NCBI GenBank assembly: GCA_040766105.1 | Contig: JAXGRD010000001.1 | Coordinates: 434,001 to 498,000, forward strand | Reading direction: 5' to 3' | Length of the DNA stretch: 64,000 bases | DNA from: JAXGRD01 sp040766105 | GTDB taxonomy: Bacteria > Bacillota > Clostridia > Peptostreptococcales > Anaerovoracaceae | Shown here: piece after piece, positions 32,974 through 42,621 of the stretch | How positions within the stretch are numbered: the stretch's first letter is position 1 | Layout of the letters: each line of letters starts with the position of its first letter | Translations under genes and position numbers: made by a program | Notes under the pieces: generated by a model | Told to the model about the DNA's origin: nothing | Databases searched by the model: none | Seen by the model: only the letters and a program-made list of their open reading frames with translations

Positions 32974-34160
32974 TTGTTCTCCTCCGGGAAGAGCGAGGTG
33001 TAGACGTTGTCATAGGTGATGACCAAATAGCAGGTGGGACAGGATTCCCTTACTGCAGACTCCAGCCGTTGATGAATGTCCTCTTCCTTCCATGTGCTTC
33101 CCTGGTTGATGACCAGGTCAAAAATTATATTGGTATGCGTTGGTCCCGGAACGGACCTGAGGTCATGGAAGCTGTCGATGCCGTCCATGCCTTTAATGGT
33201 TCTGTTAAGGATTTCCGCTACTTCATTGAGAAGCGGATCGTTGGTTCGGATGGGATCCATGTGGGCAACGAAGTGTATGTGAAGAGAATCCGAAACTTCC
33301 TTCTCCACATTGTCCACCATGTCGTGGCTTTCCATAAGATCGCCATCGGCATCCACTTCAATGTGGATGGAGGCAAAGATCTTGCCCGGTCCGTAGTTAT
33401 GCACTACAAGGTCGTGAATTCCCAGTACGCCTTCCTGCTTGCCGATGATGCTGACAATGGCCTGCACCAATTCGTCATCGGGGGCTTCTCCCAACAGGGG
33501 AGAGGTGGTTTCTCTAATCAGTTGTATCCCGGACCAAATGATGAAGAGGGCAACGATGGTACCCAAATATCCATCCAAAACCAGCCCGGAAAACTTTGCA
33601 ATTACGACACCGATGAGAATTACCGTTGTGGTGATAACGTCATTGCGGCTGTCAGTGGACGCCGCCTTTAGAGTTATGGATTGGATGGTCTTCCCCATAA
33701 AGCGGTAAAATAGCGCCTGCCACAGTTTTGCCAATATGGATATGAAGAGAACCGCAATGGTGGCCCAAGTAAAAGTGAGGGCAACGGGGTTGATAATCTT
33801 CTCCACCGAGGATTTCAACAGGAGCACCCCTACAAGGATGATGACCACGGAAATAAACAGGCCGGTCAAGTACTCAATGCGGGCATGGCCGTAAGGGTGA
33901 TCCTTATCCTCCGGCATAGCTGAAAGCTTGAACCCGATGAGAGTAATCAAGGAAGAAGATGCATCGGACAGGTTGTTGATGGCATCCGCAATGATGGCGA
34001 TACTGGAGGACAACAGCCCAATAATAATCTTCCCAATGCAAAGAAGGAGGTTGGTGGTAATACCCACGCCCCCTGCCAGTTTGCCATAACTCTCTCTCAC
34101 CCGGGGATTCCCGGTTTCTTTGTAATTCTTAATGAAGATGCGAACAAGTAATTTGCTCAT
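32970..34160 (-). CDS. Cation diffusion facilitator (zinc/manganese efflux type)
   Basis: This 396-residue protein has six membrane spans and a cytoplasmic beta-alpha-beta dimerisation domain of about 90-100 residues. It has the CDF metal-site motifs: DAINNLSDAS in TM2, HPYGHARIEYL after TM3, and the paired aspartates SRND in TM5. It exchanges a divalent metal for protons. The cytoplasmic tail is extended (LRSVPGPTHTNIIFD region repeats the CTD), longer than the average CDF. It overlaps both neighbours by 4 bp. Confidence 0.9.
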   Translation of the reverse strand: MSKLLVRIFIKNYKETGNPRVRESYGKLAGGVGITTNLLLCIGKIIIGLLSSSIAIIADAINNLSDASSSLITLIGFKLSAMPEDKDHPYGHARIEYLTGLFISVVIILVGVLLLKSSVEKIINPVALTFTWATIAVLFISILAKLWQALFYRFMGKTIQSITLKAASTDSRNDVITTTVILIGVVIAKFSGLVLDGYLGTIVALFIIWSGIQLIRETTSPLLGEAPDDELVQAIVSIIGKQEGVLGIHDLVVHNYGPGKIFASIHIEVDADGDLMESHDMVDNVEKEVSDSLHIHFVAHMDPIRTNDPLLNEVAEILNRTIKGMDGIDSFHDLRSVPGPTHTNIIFDLVINQGSTWKEEDIHQRLESAVRESCPTCYLVITYDNVYTSLFPEENK

Positions 34161-34426
34161 TGATTTTCTTCGGGAGCCTCCTCTTGCAAGGCAGACTGGA
34201 GTGCCTTGGTCAGTTGATCCGCACAGGATGTAGACTTCCTGCCGCAGGTATTCCCCTCCAACATTCGGGAAACTTCATCTACGGTAGTACCTTCCAATAT
34301 TTTTGCCAGTGCTTTCAGGTTGCCGTTGCAGCCCCCCGTAAAGACGATATCATGGACCACATTTCCGTCCAGTTCAAATTCTATTTTTCTCGGACAAACG
34401 CCCTTGGGCTTATAGCTGTGTTTCAT
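34157..34426 (-). CDS. TSCPD-domain protein (TIGR03905 family)
   Basis: This is a small protein (about 89 residues from ATG at 34426) with the TIGR03905 pattern: GVCPRKIEFELD, VFTGGCNGNLKALAKILEG and NTCGRKSTSCADQLTKAL. The four cysteines suggest a metal or cluster-binding site, but no function is established. The frame opens at 34465; 34426 matches family length better, with GAAAGGA upstream at a somewhat long distance. Confidence 0.8.
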   Translation of the reverse strand: MKHSYKPKGVCPRKIEFELDGNVVHDIVFTGGCNGNLKALAKILEGTTVDEVSRMLEGNTCGRKSTSCADQLTKALQSALQEEAPEENQ

Positions 34427-34501
34427 TTCTGCGGTGAATTTCCTTTCTAATAAAGTCAAAATCATATATGATAGTATAACACAATGGGAAGGAGAATCAT
34501 A

Positions 34502-35065
34502 ATGAAACTAGTATGTATCGGCAACAGCGTGGTCCGAGGTGCTCCGGGACCGAGAGAAAAAAGCTTTTGCGCCCTTCTGGAGAAGATGACGGACTGGGAG
34601 GTAATCAATCAGGGCATTGAAAGCCAGACGACGGATATGCTTTTGGAGCGTTTCACAAGGGATGTGATAGAACAAAAGCCGGATATGGTGCTCATCCTCA
34701 ACGGACCGGCTGACTTTACCTTCCTGGGGAAGACCCCGGAAGAAAGCAGTGAAAACTTCTTTGCCATGGCGAAGATGGCGGAGGAAGCGAGCATCCACCC
34801 TGTTCTGATTACCCCTATGCTCACGGAACCGAAGAAGGCCGCTGTCATGTGGCTGAAGAAGCAGAACATCGATTACAATCACATCAACGATAAGCTCATG
34901 AAGCTGAGAGAAATCTTCCTAGAAAGCCCCTATACCACTGTAGATTTACAGCAGGCTTATAGGGACTGTGCGGAATATGTGGATGGGATTCATCCCACAG
35001 AAGAGGGGTACCGGTTTATCGCGGAATTCCTTGAGAATGCTATTCCGCAGGATCCGTCTCTATGA
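34502..35065 (+). CDS. SGNH/GDSL-family hydrolase
   Basis: This 187-residue protein has an SGNH hydrolase fold. Block I is GNSVVRG (Ser in place of GDS), block II contains INQGIESQTT, block III has LNGPAD (Gly-x-Asn variant) and block V is DGIHPT with catalytic Asp and His. Such enzymes hydrolyse esters or acyl groups; substrate unknown. The ATG at 34502 has AAGGAG seven bases upstream. It overlaps the convergent PBP gene by 26 bp. Confidence 0.85.
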   Translation: MKLVCIGNSVVRGAPGPREKSFCALLEKMTDWEVINQGIESQTTDMLLERFTRDVIEQKPDMVLILNGPADFTFLGKTPEESSENFFAMAKMAEEASIHPVLITPMLTEPKKAAVMWLKKQNIDYNHINDKLMKLREIFLESPYTTVDLQQAYRDCAEYVDGIHPTEEGYRFIAEFLENAIPQDPSL

Positions 35066-36419
35066 CTTTTTGTAGCACTTGATTGGCTACATAGCCGGCT
35101 GTCTGACTTCCCCAGCCGCCATTTTCCACTAAGACCACAAAGGCATAGGGATAGCCTTCATTGCGGATGTATCCGGTGAACCATGCGTGAGGTGCCAAAC
35201 CGTTCCCCAACTCGGCGGTACCGGATTTGGCACATAGATCCAGACCCGGATAATTCCCTTCGCCGTAGTTGCTCACTACGTTATTGTGCAGCATTTCATC
35301 CAGTTTGGATGCGGTATCTGCGGAGATGAGCTCTTTGGTCTTTGTTTCCACCTGGAAGCCGGCTGGCCAGTCGTTGGAAAACTTGATGCTGTCGATGATG
35401 CGGGGGTCTGCCGACTTGCCGCCACCGGCGATGGCACCCATGTAGACCATCATAGATGCGGGATTGACCAAATCCTGATGTTGACCGATTCCCGTCCAAG
35501 CCAATGTTACATCGGCATCTGGGAACTCAAAGGTCCCCTTTGCCGTTGGAATACCGTCCACGGAATAGCTGTCCATGAGACCGGCTTTTTTTGTATACTC
35601 TTCTAAGTCGGTTGGGCCAACGCGAATGGATAGTTCTGCAAAGGCACAGTTACAGGACACAGCCAATGCTTCATCAAAATCCACGGTGCCGTGGGGATAG
35701 ACGCAGACCACCTTATCCGTAGGGGCGGTGCCGAACTGTCGACTCCCGGTGCAGTAATAGGAAAAGGAATCAATGTCGTCCAGCTTTTCAATCGCCGCTG
35801 TTGCGGTAATAACCTTAAAAATGGAGCCGGGGACCACCCTTGCGGAAAGCAACTTGTTCATGTAGATGCCGGAAGTATCATCGGCACTTACGGTGGGAGG
35901 ATCGGTGGGATCGTAGTTGGGGGAACTGACCATGCAGATAATTTCCCCGGTCTTGTAGTTGTAGACGCCTACGGTTCCCTTTCTGCCGTCGAGGGCTTGG
36001 TTGGCAACCTTGCAAACTTCGGCGTCCAAGGTGAGATAGAGCTTTCTTCCCGTATCGTTTGTAGAGTATATTCCCGACAGGAAGTTATAGCCTACCAGCT
36101 TGCTGGCAAAGGCTCTGTTGGCTCCTGTGGAGATGTTTCCAACGTTATCACCGATGGCGTGAAGGGTTGCCCTTCGGATGCCCCAGTCCTCGTTGTATTG
36201 GGGAACGCCGCTTCGTGTGTTTTGCAGGAGCAGGACGCCGTTTTTGTCATAAATGGCACCGGTGGACAGATAGCCATTGGTGTAGATATGCTTGTTGGCA
36301 GGATAGCTGACCCACTTACCGCCGTCTTTGGCCAATTTAAAGGTATAGAAACCCAGCCCCAGAATCAGAACTGCGGCCAATGCAAGACAGATAATGGCTC
36401 GTTTTTCCAGTTTTCTCAT
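35040..36419 (-). CDS. Penicillin-binding protein (D,D-transpeptidase, FtsI/PbpA type)
   Basis: This 459-residue class B transpeptidase cross-links peptidoglycan outside the membrane. One N-terminal membrane anchor (about 8-28) is followed by a short dimerisation region and the transpeptidase domain. Active-site motifs are S-x-x-K with Ser199 and Lys202 (PGSIFK), S-x-N with Ser255 (VSCNC) and K-S-G near 412 (CAKSGTAEL). It is short for the class, like mycobacterial PbpA. The gene is second in a pair with an FHA-FtsW/RodA-type gene (4-bp overlap), so the two probably act together as glycan polymerase and transpeptidase. Confidence 0.9.
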   Translation of the reverse strand: MRKLEKRAIICLALAAVLILGLGFYTFKLAKDGGKWVSYPANKHIYTNGYLSTGAIYDKNGVLLLQNTRSGVPQYNEDWGIRRATLHAIGDNVGNISTGANRAFASKLVGYNFLSGIYSTNDTGRKLYLTLDAEVCKVANQALDGRKGTVGVYNYKTGEIICMVSSPNYDPTDPPTVSADDTSGIYMNKLLSARVVPGSIFKVITATAAIEKLDDIDSFSYYCTGSRQFGTAPTDKVVCVYPHGTVDFDEALAVSCNCAFAELSIRVGPTDLEEYTKKAGLMDSYSVDGIPTAKGTFEFPDADVTLAWTGIGQHQDLVNPASMMVYMGAIAGGGKSADPRIIDSIKFSNDWPAGFQVETKTKELISADTASKLDEMLHNNVVSNYGEGNYPGLDLCAKSGTAELGNGLAPHAWFTGYIRNEGYPYAFVVLVENGGWGSQTAGYVANQVLQKVIETDPAE

Positions 36420-38212
36420 GAACGTCCCTCCCCGTTGTCAAAATACAATCCATCATACTCATCTTCCCCCACCTTCGCCTGCTTTACGGCAAAGGATGCA
36501 TTCTGCCTAGTGTCGGCCGCCTTCAGGAAGGAAAGCAGCCCCCAAGATGCCAGCATGCTGGTACCGCCGTTGGAGATAAAGGGGAGGGTGACCCCGGTAA
36601 AGGGGAAGATATCCAATGAGCCGAGAACATTGAGGCTGCACTGGAAGATAATCAATGAAGTGGCGGAACAGGCCGCTATGGTGTAAAAGGCAGATCTTCC
36701 GCCGGTGATGGATCGTACGGCGAAGATGCCCAAGGTGACCAAGGACAGGACTGCCAAAACAGCGATAATGTATCCCCACTCCTCGGAAAGGATGCCGAAT
36801 ACCAGATCCGTATCTGCCGCAAAGAGCTCATGAGTCCAGCCATTGCCTGCGCCCACACCCAGAAGCCCCCCGCTGGCACCACCGGACATGGATCGAACCT
36901 GTTGAAAGCCGCCTGCATCGGGATAATCCCAAGCATTGGTCCATGTGGCAAAACGCCCCATAACGTGGGGAACAAAGCGTATGGCCAGCAAGCCGCCCAC
37001 GGCACAAACCCCAACAATGAGGATCAACTTGGAAAACTCTCCGCTTCGCAGAAAGGAGATGACCAAGAAGGTTACAAAGAAAATGCCTGCCGTTCCAAAG
37101 TCGTTCATGAGGGCTAGGCAGCCCAAACAGAAGACGGAGAAGCCCATGAAGAGGGTCAGATTCTTCTTCTCATAGAGCTCATCCAAGGTGGCGGAGCCGA
37201 TGAAGATGAAGGCAACCTTGACCAGCTCGGAAGGCTGTAGGTTATATCCGGCAATACTTACCCAGTTGACTGCCCCGAAGTCGCTTCTCCCAAAGATCAG
37301 GTTGATGAGGAAGAGGACCACGCTGACAATGACCAACAGTCGTCTGATTTTCAAGGCCCGATCCAGATCTCGCAAGTACCAACACAAAACAAAGAAAAGT
37401 CCCAGCCCCATAAGAATGGCAATCAATTGCTTAAAGATGGAGTCCGGTGCGGAAGTGGCGACCACGGAAAGGTTCAGGGTACAGAGGAAGAAGGCGATGG
37501 TTTCCATCTCAAAGGAAGTTTTTCCCATACCTCGAATCAAGCTGCTGTATACCCACATAGCAACGGTAAAGGTTCCGAATGCCAGCAGGACGGAGAAGGG
37601 GAGCTCTGCCCCCTTGGCAGCAATAAATTGGATGCATGTCAATATCTGAAATATGGTGATGGCGACGAGGGAAGGCCAAGGAGAGAAGGGTTTCGTCTTT
37701 CTCTTTCGCACTTCCAAGTTTCGCTTTTTCTCCTCCAAACTGGGTGGGAGAAGAACACAGTCCACACCGCCCATGGTGATGGTATCGCCGTATTCCACAG
37801 GAGTCGGCTTATATACGGAAGAACCGTCAATCATGGATCCTCCTTTAGAATTCAAATCGTTGTATGTCCACTGGCCTCTTTCGTTTCGCACCAAGGTCCC
37901 GTGGTTTCGCGACACGGTCATGACATCCACATGGACATCGGCACTGGAAGCTCTTCCCAAGACGTTTTCCCAATGGGTCAAGGCAGCAATGGAACCATCG
38001 GGCAACCGAAGATATGCCCAGATTTCCGAAGGACTCTTTGCAGCTAACAGGGATTTAATGGCTTTCAGCAAGATAAAGATGGTGAGAACGACAAAAACCC
38101 ACCGCATCACTGTGGTGTAGTAAGTAGCGATGAGGGGGTAGGATTGGAATAGACCGGAAAGTCCCTCCATTAGAGGCTTTCCCACCTGGGTGATAGAACC
38201 AAAGATATCCAT
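36416..38212 (-). CDS. FHA-domain FtsW/RodA-type glycosyltransferase
   Basis: This 598-residue protein starts with a membrane segment (about 30-50). A phosphothreonine-binding FHA domain (about 75-165, with NVLGRASSADVHVD and SRNHGTLV) follows, and then a SEDS glycosyltransferase of about ten spans (about 180-570). SEDS signatures include NWVSIAGYNLQPSELVK with its catalytic-region residues, and LPFISNGGTSM. The fusion suggests that a Ser/Thr kinase (PASTA/PknB type) controls this peptidoglycan polymerase; such fusions occur in actinobacteria and some clostridia. It is translationally coupled to the class B PBP. Confidence 0.88.
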   Translation of the reverse strand: MDIFGSITQVGKPLMEGLSGLFQSYPLIATYYTTVMRWVFVVLTIFILLKAIKSLLAAKSPSEIWAYLRLPDGSIAALTHWENVLGRASSADVHVDVMTVSRNHGTLVRNERGQWTYNDLNSKGGSMIDGSSVYKPTPVEYGDTITMGGVDCVLLPPSLEEKKRNLEVRKRKTKPFSPWPSLVAITIFQILTCIQFIAAKGAELPFSVLLAFGTFTVAMWVYSSLIRGMGKTSFEMETIAFFLCTLNLSVVATSAPDSIFKQLIAILMGLGLFFVLCWYLRDLDRALKIRRLLVIVSVVLFLINLIFGRSDFGAVNWVSIAGYNLQPSELVKVAFIFIGSATLDELYEKKNLTLFMGFSVFCLGCLALMNDFGTAGIFFVTFLVISFLRSGEFSKLILIVGVCAVGGLLAIRFVPHVMGRFATWTNAWDYPDAGGFQQVRSMSGGASGGLLGVGAGNGWTHELFAADTDLVFGILSEEWGYIIAVLAVLSLVTLGIFAVRSITGGRSAFYTIAACSATSLIIFQCSLNVLGSLDIFPFTGVTLPFISNGGTSMLASWGLLSFLKAADTRQNASFAVKQAKVGEDEYDGLYFDNGEGRS

Positions 38213-38268
38213 GAAAGTGATCCTCCGAAGTCATTATACCACAGAACGGGGCGTGGCGATATTTTTCT

Positions 38269-39504
38269 TCATTGCTTAGAGGCGCGGCGGAACTGCATGG
38301 GCGTAACCCCTTCAATCCTCTTGAAGGTTTTGGAGTAGTAGCTTTGGTCCTCAAAGCCGACGATGGAAGAGATCTCCGCCAGGCTGAGATTACCGGACAC
38401 CAAAAGGACCTTGCTCTTCATGATGCGCAGGTGGCTGACATAGTCCGTCAAGGTGATTCGCATTTCCTGCTTGAAGAGGCTGGACAAATAGGAGGGGTTG
38501 ATGTGCAACTCCTGGGCGATATCGTTGAGACGTATTTTGTCGGCATACTTCTTGTGAATGTATTCCAAGGCGGAATGAACCAATGGAGAGCTTCCTTCAT
38601 ATAGGACGGGAAGGCTGCTTTGCATCAGCTTATCCAATAGCTTGGTGGAAAGGTTGAGCAGTTCTCCCACATTTGTCGCTTCGTTGATGTTGTTCATGGC
38701 GGCGAAGTAGATGTCACCGTCGGGTGTGTCGTTGTCCGTTTCCGGATGGGTTCTTGCCAAGATGGTGAAGATGCTCAGGAGCTTGGTCTTGATAGCGGGA
38801 AGATTCCCTGCTTCCAGAAGGACGATTTCTTCAAAGAGCAACTCAAAGGGTGGGAGGACTTCATCCAGGCTCCCTGTCTTCACGGCATTGTAGAAGTTGT
38901 CTTCCAATTCATGAGAAAAATCGATCAAAGAGTGGTTTTCCTTCTTCATCCGTTGTATATCTTCTCCAATGCGCAGCTGCTCTCTGTAGATGTCGTTGAT
39001 TGCCTTGTAGTCCCTGTTTTCCGTAACGGAAGAGAGGATGGTGCTGTTGAAGAGGGTGGAGATATAGGAAACCTCCTTGGGTGTAAAGGACCGAAGGGTT
39101 CTCAGGAAGACGATTACTCGGTTCAGGAGTTGGTCGCTGCAGCCGGAGAGGGCGATGATATTGGAAACCAGACTCTCCTGCAGGTCGCCCATGACGATGG
39201 GGCCTGCCAGGCAAAATCCGTGCAGTTCCTTGTTTACAAATACGGGGAGGACAATGTTGATCAAACCGGAGGCGCAGACAAAGGTGTAGGGCTCCCCCAG
39301 GTTGGAGGAGATTTCCATAGCCGAGGAAAGTGACCGGTTGCACGGCGTGTCCTCTTCTTCATACATATCGAAGAATCGGCACAGCTTATCTTCTTCCCGG
39401 GACTCCCACTGCATTTTGTGGTTGCTATCGAAAAAGGTGACGGGAATCTTTGTCACCTGTGTGAATGCCTCAATGGCGGCTTCTAATTTTGGTAAATTTT
39501 GCAT
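38269..39504 (-). CDS. PocR-type ligand-binding AraC-family regulator
   Basis: This 411-residue regulator has an N-terminal PocR-like sensory domain (about 10-170, including CNRSLSSAMEIS and LINIVLPVFVNKELHGFCLAG) and a C-terminal AraC double helix-turn-helix (about 315-408, IRLNDIAQELHINPSYLSSL and SLAEISSIVGFEDQSYYSK). The gene is divergent from mttB across about 200 bp, so it is the probable activator of the methylamine genes. PocR domains bind small organic molecules such as 1,2-propanediol; a methylamine ligand here is an inference. Confidence 0.88.
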   Translation of the reverse strand: MQNLPKLEAAIEAFTQVTKIPVTFFDSNHKMQWESREEDKLCRFFDMYEEEDTPCNRSLSSAMEISSNLGEPYTFVCASGLINIVLPVFVNKELHGFCLAGPIVMGDLQESLVSNIIALSGCSDQLLNRVIVFLRTLRSFTPKEVSYISTLFNSTILSSVTENRDYKAINDIYREQLRIGEDIQRMKKENHSLIDFSHELEDNFYNAVKTGSLDEVLPPFELLFEEIVLLEAGNLPAIKTKLLSIFTILARTHPETDNDTPDGDIYFAAMNNINEATNVGELLNLSTKLLDKLMQSSLPVLYEGSSPLVHSALEYIHKKYADKIRLNDIAQELHINPSYLSSLFKQEMRITLTDYVSHLRIMKSKVLLVSGNLSLAEISSIVGFEDQSYYSKTFKRIEGVTPMQFRRASKQ

Positions 39505-39705
39505 GATGCACCTTGAATTTTTCCTAATAGTTATGATTGTGATTGGATTATCATAGCATGACAGGAGAAATAATTCAATATGGATAAAAAAGGAAGAGAA
39601 AAATTACAAAATCCTCCATACCCCTTTATATAACTCTCAAAGGCTTTGGGATAAGATGTATGCAATGGTGTATTTCAATTATTTTTAGGGAGGTCATTAT
39701 GGCAT

Positions 39706-41193
39706 ATGGGAAAATTTAAACATGAAGATGATATTTACGGATATCATATCCTAAGAAATGAAGACCTGGATGCAATTCATGAGGCTACTCTGGATTTGAT
39801 GGAGGACTTCGGGCTCCAAATTCACGGAGAAGAGGCACTGGAGATCTACAGTGCTGCGGGCTGTGATGTGGACAAGGAGACGGATCGGGTAAAGTTCCCG
39901 AGAAATCTCGTTACCGACGCCATCGAATCCTGCCCAGAAGAGTTCACCCTTTGTGGGAGAGATCCGGAGAAGGACACCCTCATCGGGAAGAAACGAGTGG
40001 CTTACAAGAACTTCGGTACCGGCGTCTTCATCATCGACCCCTATACAGGGGAGAGAAGAGAATCCACCAAGGAGGACCTGGGTAATGTAGCGAGGTTTGT
40101 TGACTCCATGGAGGCAGCCGATGTTTTCTCCATTGCCGTAACGGCGGGAGATGTAAATCAGAAGGTGAGGAGTCTTCACGAGGCAGAGGTGGTCTTCAAC
40201 AATTTGACCAAGAACTTTGCCCACGACTTGGAAGGTGTCAAGAACACCCAACGGTTTATCGACATGGCGGCAGCCATACAAGGTGGCTATGACAAGCTTC
40301 GGGAGAGGCCGATTATCACCATGGGTGCCTGTCCCAACAGCCCCTTGGAAATCAACGAGAACGAAACATCCATCATCGCCCTCTCGGCACGCCACGGGCT
40401 TCCCATCGACATCTTGTCCATGGGACTGTGCGGAGGAACCACACCAACCACTTTGGCGGGAACCTTGGTTACCACCAATGCGGAGATACTGGGAGGCATC
40501 GTACTGGCTCAGTTGATCAACAGGGGAAATCCCATTCTCTACGGAACATCCACCACCATCATGGATATGTTAAGTGCCACCTCACCGGTGGGTGCGCCGG
40601 AACATGCCATGTGCGGTGCGGCGGTAGGCCAGATTGGTCACTACTATGGAATCCCCACCAATGTTGGAGGGACATAGGGGGACAGTAAATGCTTGGATAT
40701 GCAGCTTGGACATGAGAAGACGCTGACATCTCTCTTGCCAGCAGTGACGGGAAGCAACGTCATCTACGGAATGGGAATGTTGGAAATGGGCATGACAATG
40801 AGCTATGAAAGCCTTTTGACAGATCAGGAAATGGTTAAAATGGTACGACGTGTGATTCAGGGTATTCCCGTCAACAAAGAAACCATCGCACTGGATGTCA
40901 TCAAGAAGGTAGGACCTAACGGAACATATCTCAAAGAAAAGCACACGAGAGACTTTATGCGAAGTGAGCTTTCCACCACGGATTTGATCAATCGCAAGAT
41001 GAGAGACAACTGGGTAAAGGCAGGATCCAAGGACATGGCAGAGGTTGCCAGAGAAAAAGCCATTGAGATCCTGGAAAACTACAAACCTACACCTCTTCCC
41101 CCCGATGTTGCGAAGAAGATTCACGACATCGTAGAAGAGGGAGAAGCGGAAGCTATGGAAATGGCAGAAAGGAAACGTCATGAGCGAGCATAA
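39706..41193 (+). CDS. mttB: Trimethylamine:corrinoid methyltransferase with in-frame UAG (pyrrolysine)
   Basis: The gene reads 323 codons, then TAG at 40675-40677, then on in the same frame for 171 codons to TAA at 41191. Decoded through, it gives 495 residues, the length of archaeal MttB, with pyrrolysine at 324 in the context NVGGT-O-GDSKCLD, the expected site. The enzyme moves a methyl group from trimethylamine to a corrinoid protein. AGGGAGG lies 12 bases before the ATG at 39706 but only 5 before an out-of-frame ATG at 39699. The 14-bp overlap with mtbB suggests co-translation. A PocR/AraC gene is divergent. No pyl genes are visible. Confidence 0.9.
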
Positions 41194-42583
41194 GTTTTAC
41201 ACAAGAATGGGTGACGGGTCGATTGCATATATGACGCCGGAAGAAATTCGGGCGGACATCAAAGCCGGCGTAGAAGACGCGGTGATGAGAGGCAAGATCG
41301 ATCCCCTGACCCAAGAAGAAATGGACAAAATATTTGATATTGTCACCATGCCCGGTGGCATCGTGGGTGTTCACCCTGAGGATGCCGTTGTAACCTCTAA
41401 CGACTCCGGCTCCGACAAGATCAGCACTAAGTGCGGTATCCCCATTGAAAGAAGCGTCAACGCCATGATACATGAGAGAGTATTAGGCGGGGACTCTGTA
41501 GACATTGGATACAGCGACTACAATTACAAAACAGTAAAGGGTGTGGCAAAACGAGAAGCAGCAGTTCTGAAACATGCCCTGACCAAGACCACCATGCCCC
41601 TGTATTACGGCGCCATGCCCAACTTGGGATTCTATACGAAACCCGACGGTCCGGTAGAAAATTGGGCAATCCTTCTTCCCGAAGGAAAGATTGATGAAGC
41701 CCTTGCTGCGCAGGAAGAGGCGGTTGGATATTCTGTAGACGATATGACCTTCGTAGCCAAGCAGATGTACGATGCAGGAGCCGACGGCTTTGAACTGGAC
41801 ACCTGCGGTGCGGCCGGGGACGCGGACTTCTTGGCGGCTTTGCTGGCAACGGAAAAGATCGTGGAAGAATTCCCGGAAATGCCCGTTATCATGGGTATGG
41901 CAGGAGAGTTTATCCTAGGTATGCACGGTAGATTGAAGTACGATGGTGTGCGCCTTGCCGGACTATATCCCCATAAGCAAGTAGCCTTGGCAGAAAAGGC
42001 AGGGGTATCCATCTTTGGAGCGGTTGTCAACACCAACTGCAATGCTTCCTTCCCTTGGAACATCGCAAGAGTCTGTACCTTTGTAAAGGCCACAACGGCA
42101 GTAGCTAACATTCCAGTCCATGTTGACGCAGGAATGGGTGTTGGAGGAATCCCCATGTGCGAGAATCTTCCCGCTGACATTGTAACCAGAGCGGACAAGT
42201 GCCTCATCGAAATCGGCAAAGCCGACGGATTGTAGATAGGCGTTGGAGATCCCTTGGGTGCGGAAGCAGCACACGCTTTGGCAGCCAGCATGGGTGGCGT
42301 GAGAACCGCCGGCGACATGGTCTTCCGTTTGCAGCTTGCAAAGAAGATGAAGATCAAAGAAGCCAAGAACTATGTAGCCGAGAAACTGGGGGTAACCCTG
42401 GAAGAACTGAGCGATGTGGTAACCATGTCTGAGATCCGGGAAGAGAGAGGATTCGGCCTGGGCAACATGGAACCCGACGCAACAGGAAACATCGGCATGG
42501 AAGCCAAGTTCCGCATAGCAGAAGCGTTGGACATCAAGATTAATTCCGTAGAAAGATTTAAGGTAAGAGCAGGAATCAAATAG
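41180..42583 (+). CDS. mtbB: Dimethylamine:corrinoid methyltransferase with in-frame UAG (pyrrolysine)
   Basis: The frame reads 351 codons to TAG at 42233-42235 and then 115 more to a second TAG at 42581. Reading through the first gives 467 residues, the exact length of archaeal MtbB, with pyrrolysine at 352 in ADGL-O-IGVGDPLG. The enzyme demethylates dimethylamine and hands the methyl group to its corrinoid protein. The final UAG is used as a true stop in the same gene; the next stop in frame is seven codons away. It overlaps mttB by 14 bp and precedes an NhaC-type antiporter. Confidence 0.92.
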
Positions 42584-42621
42584 GCAGACAAGGCGTTTGT
42601 CTTTTGAGAGAGGAGATTATT

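Noticed and set aside
39706..42583. mttB and mtbB as pairs of broken pseudogenes
   Set aside because: Both breaks are single TAG codons exactly at known pyrrolysine positions with no other damage, and full-length sizes are restored by reading through.
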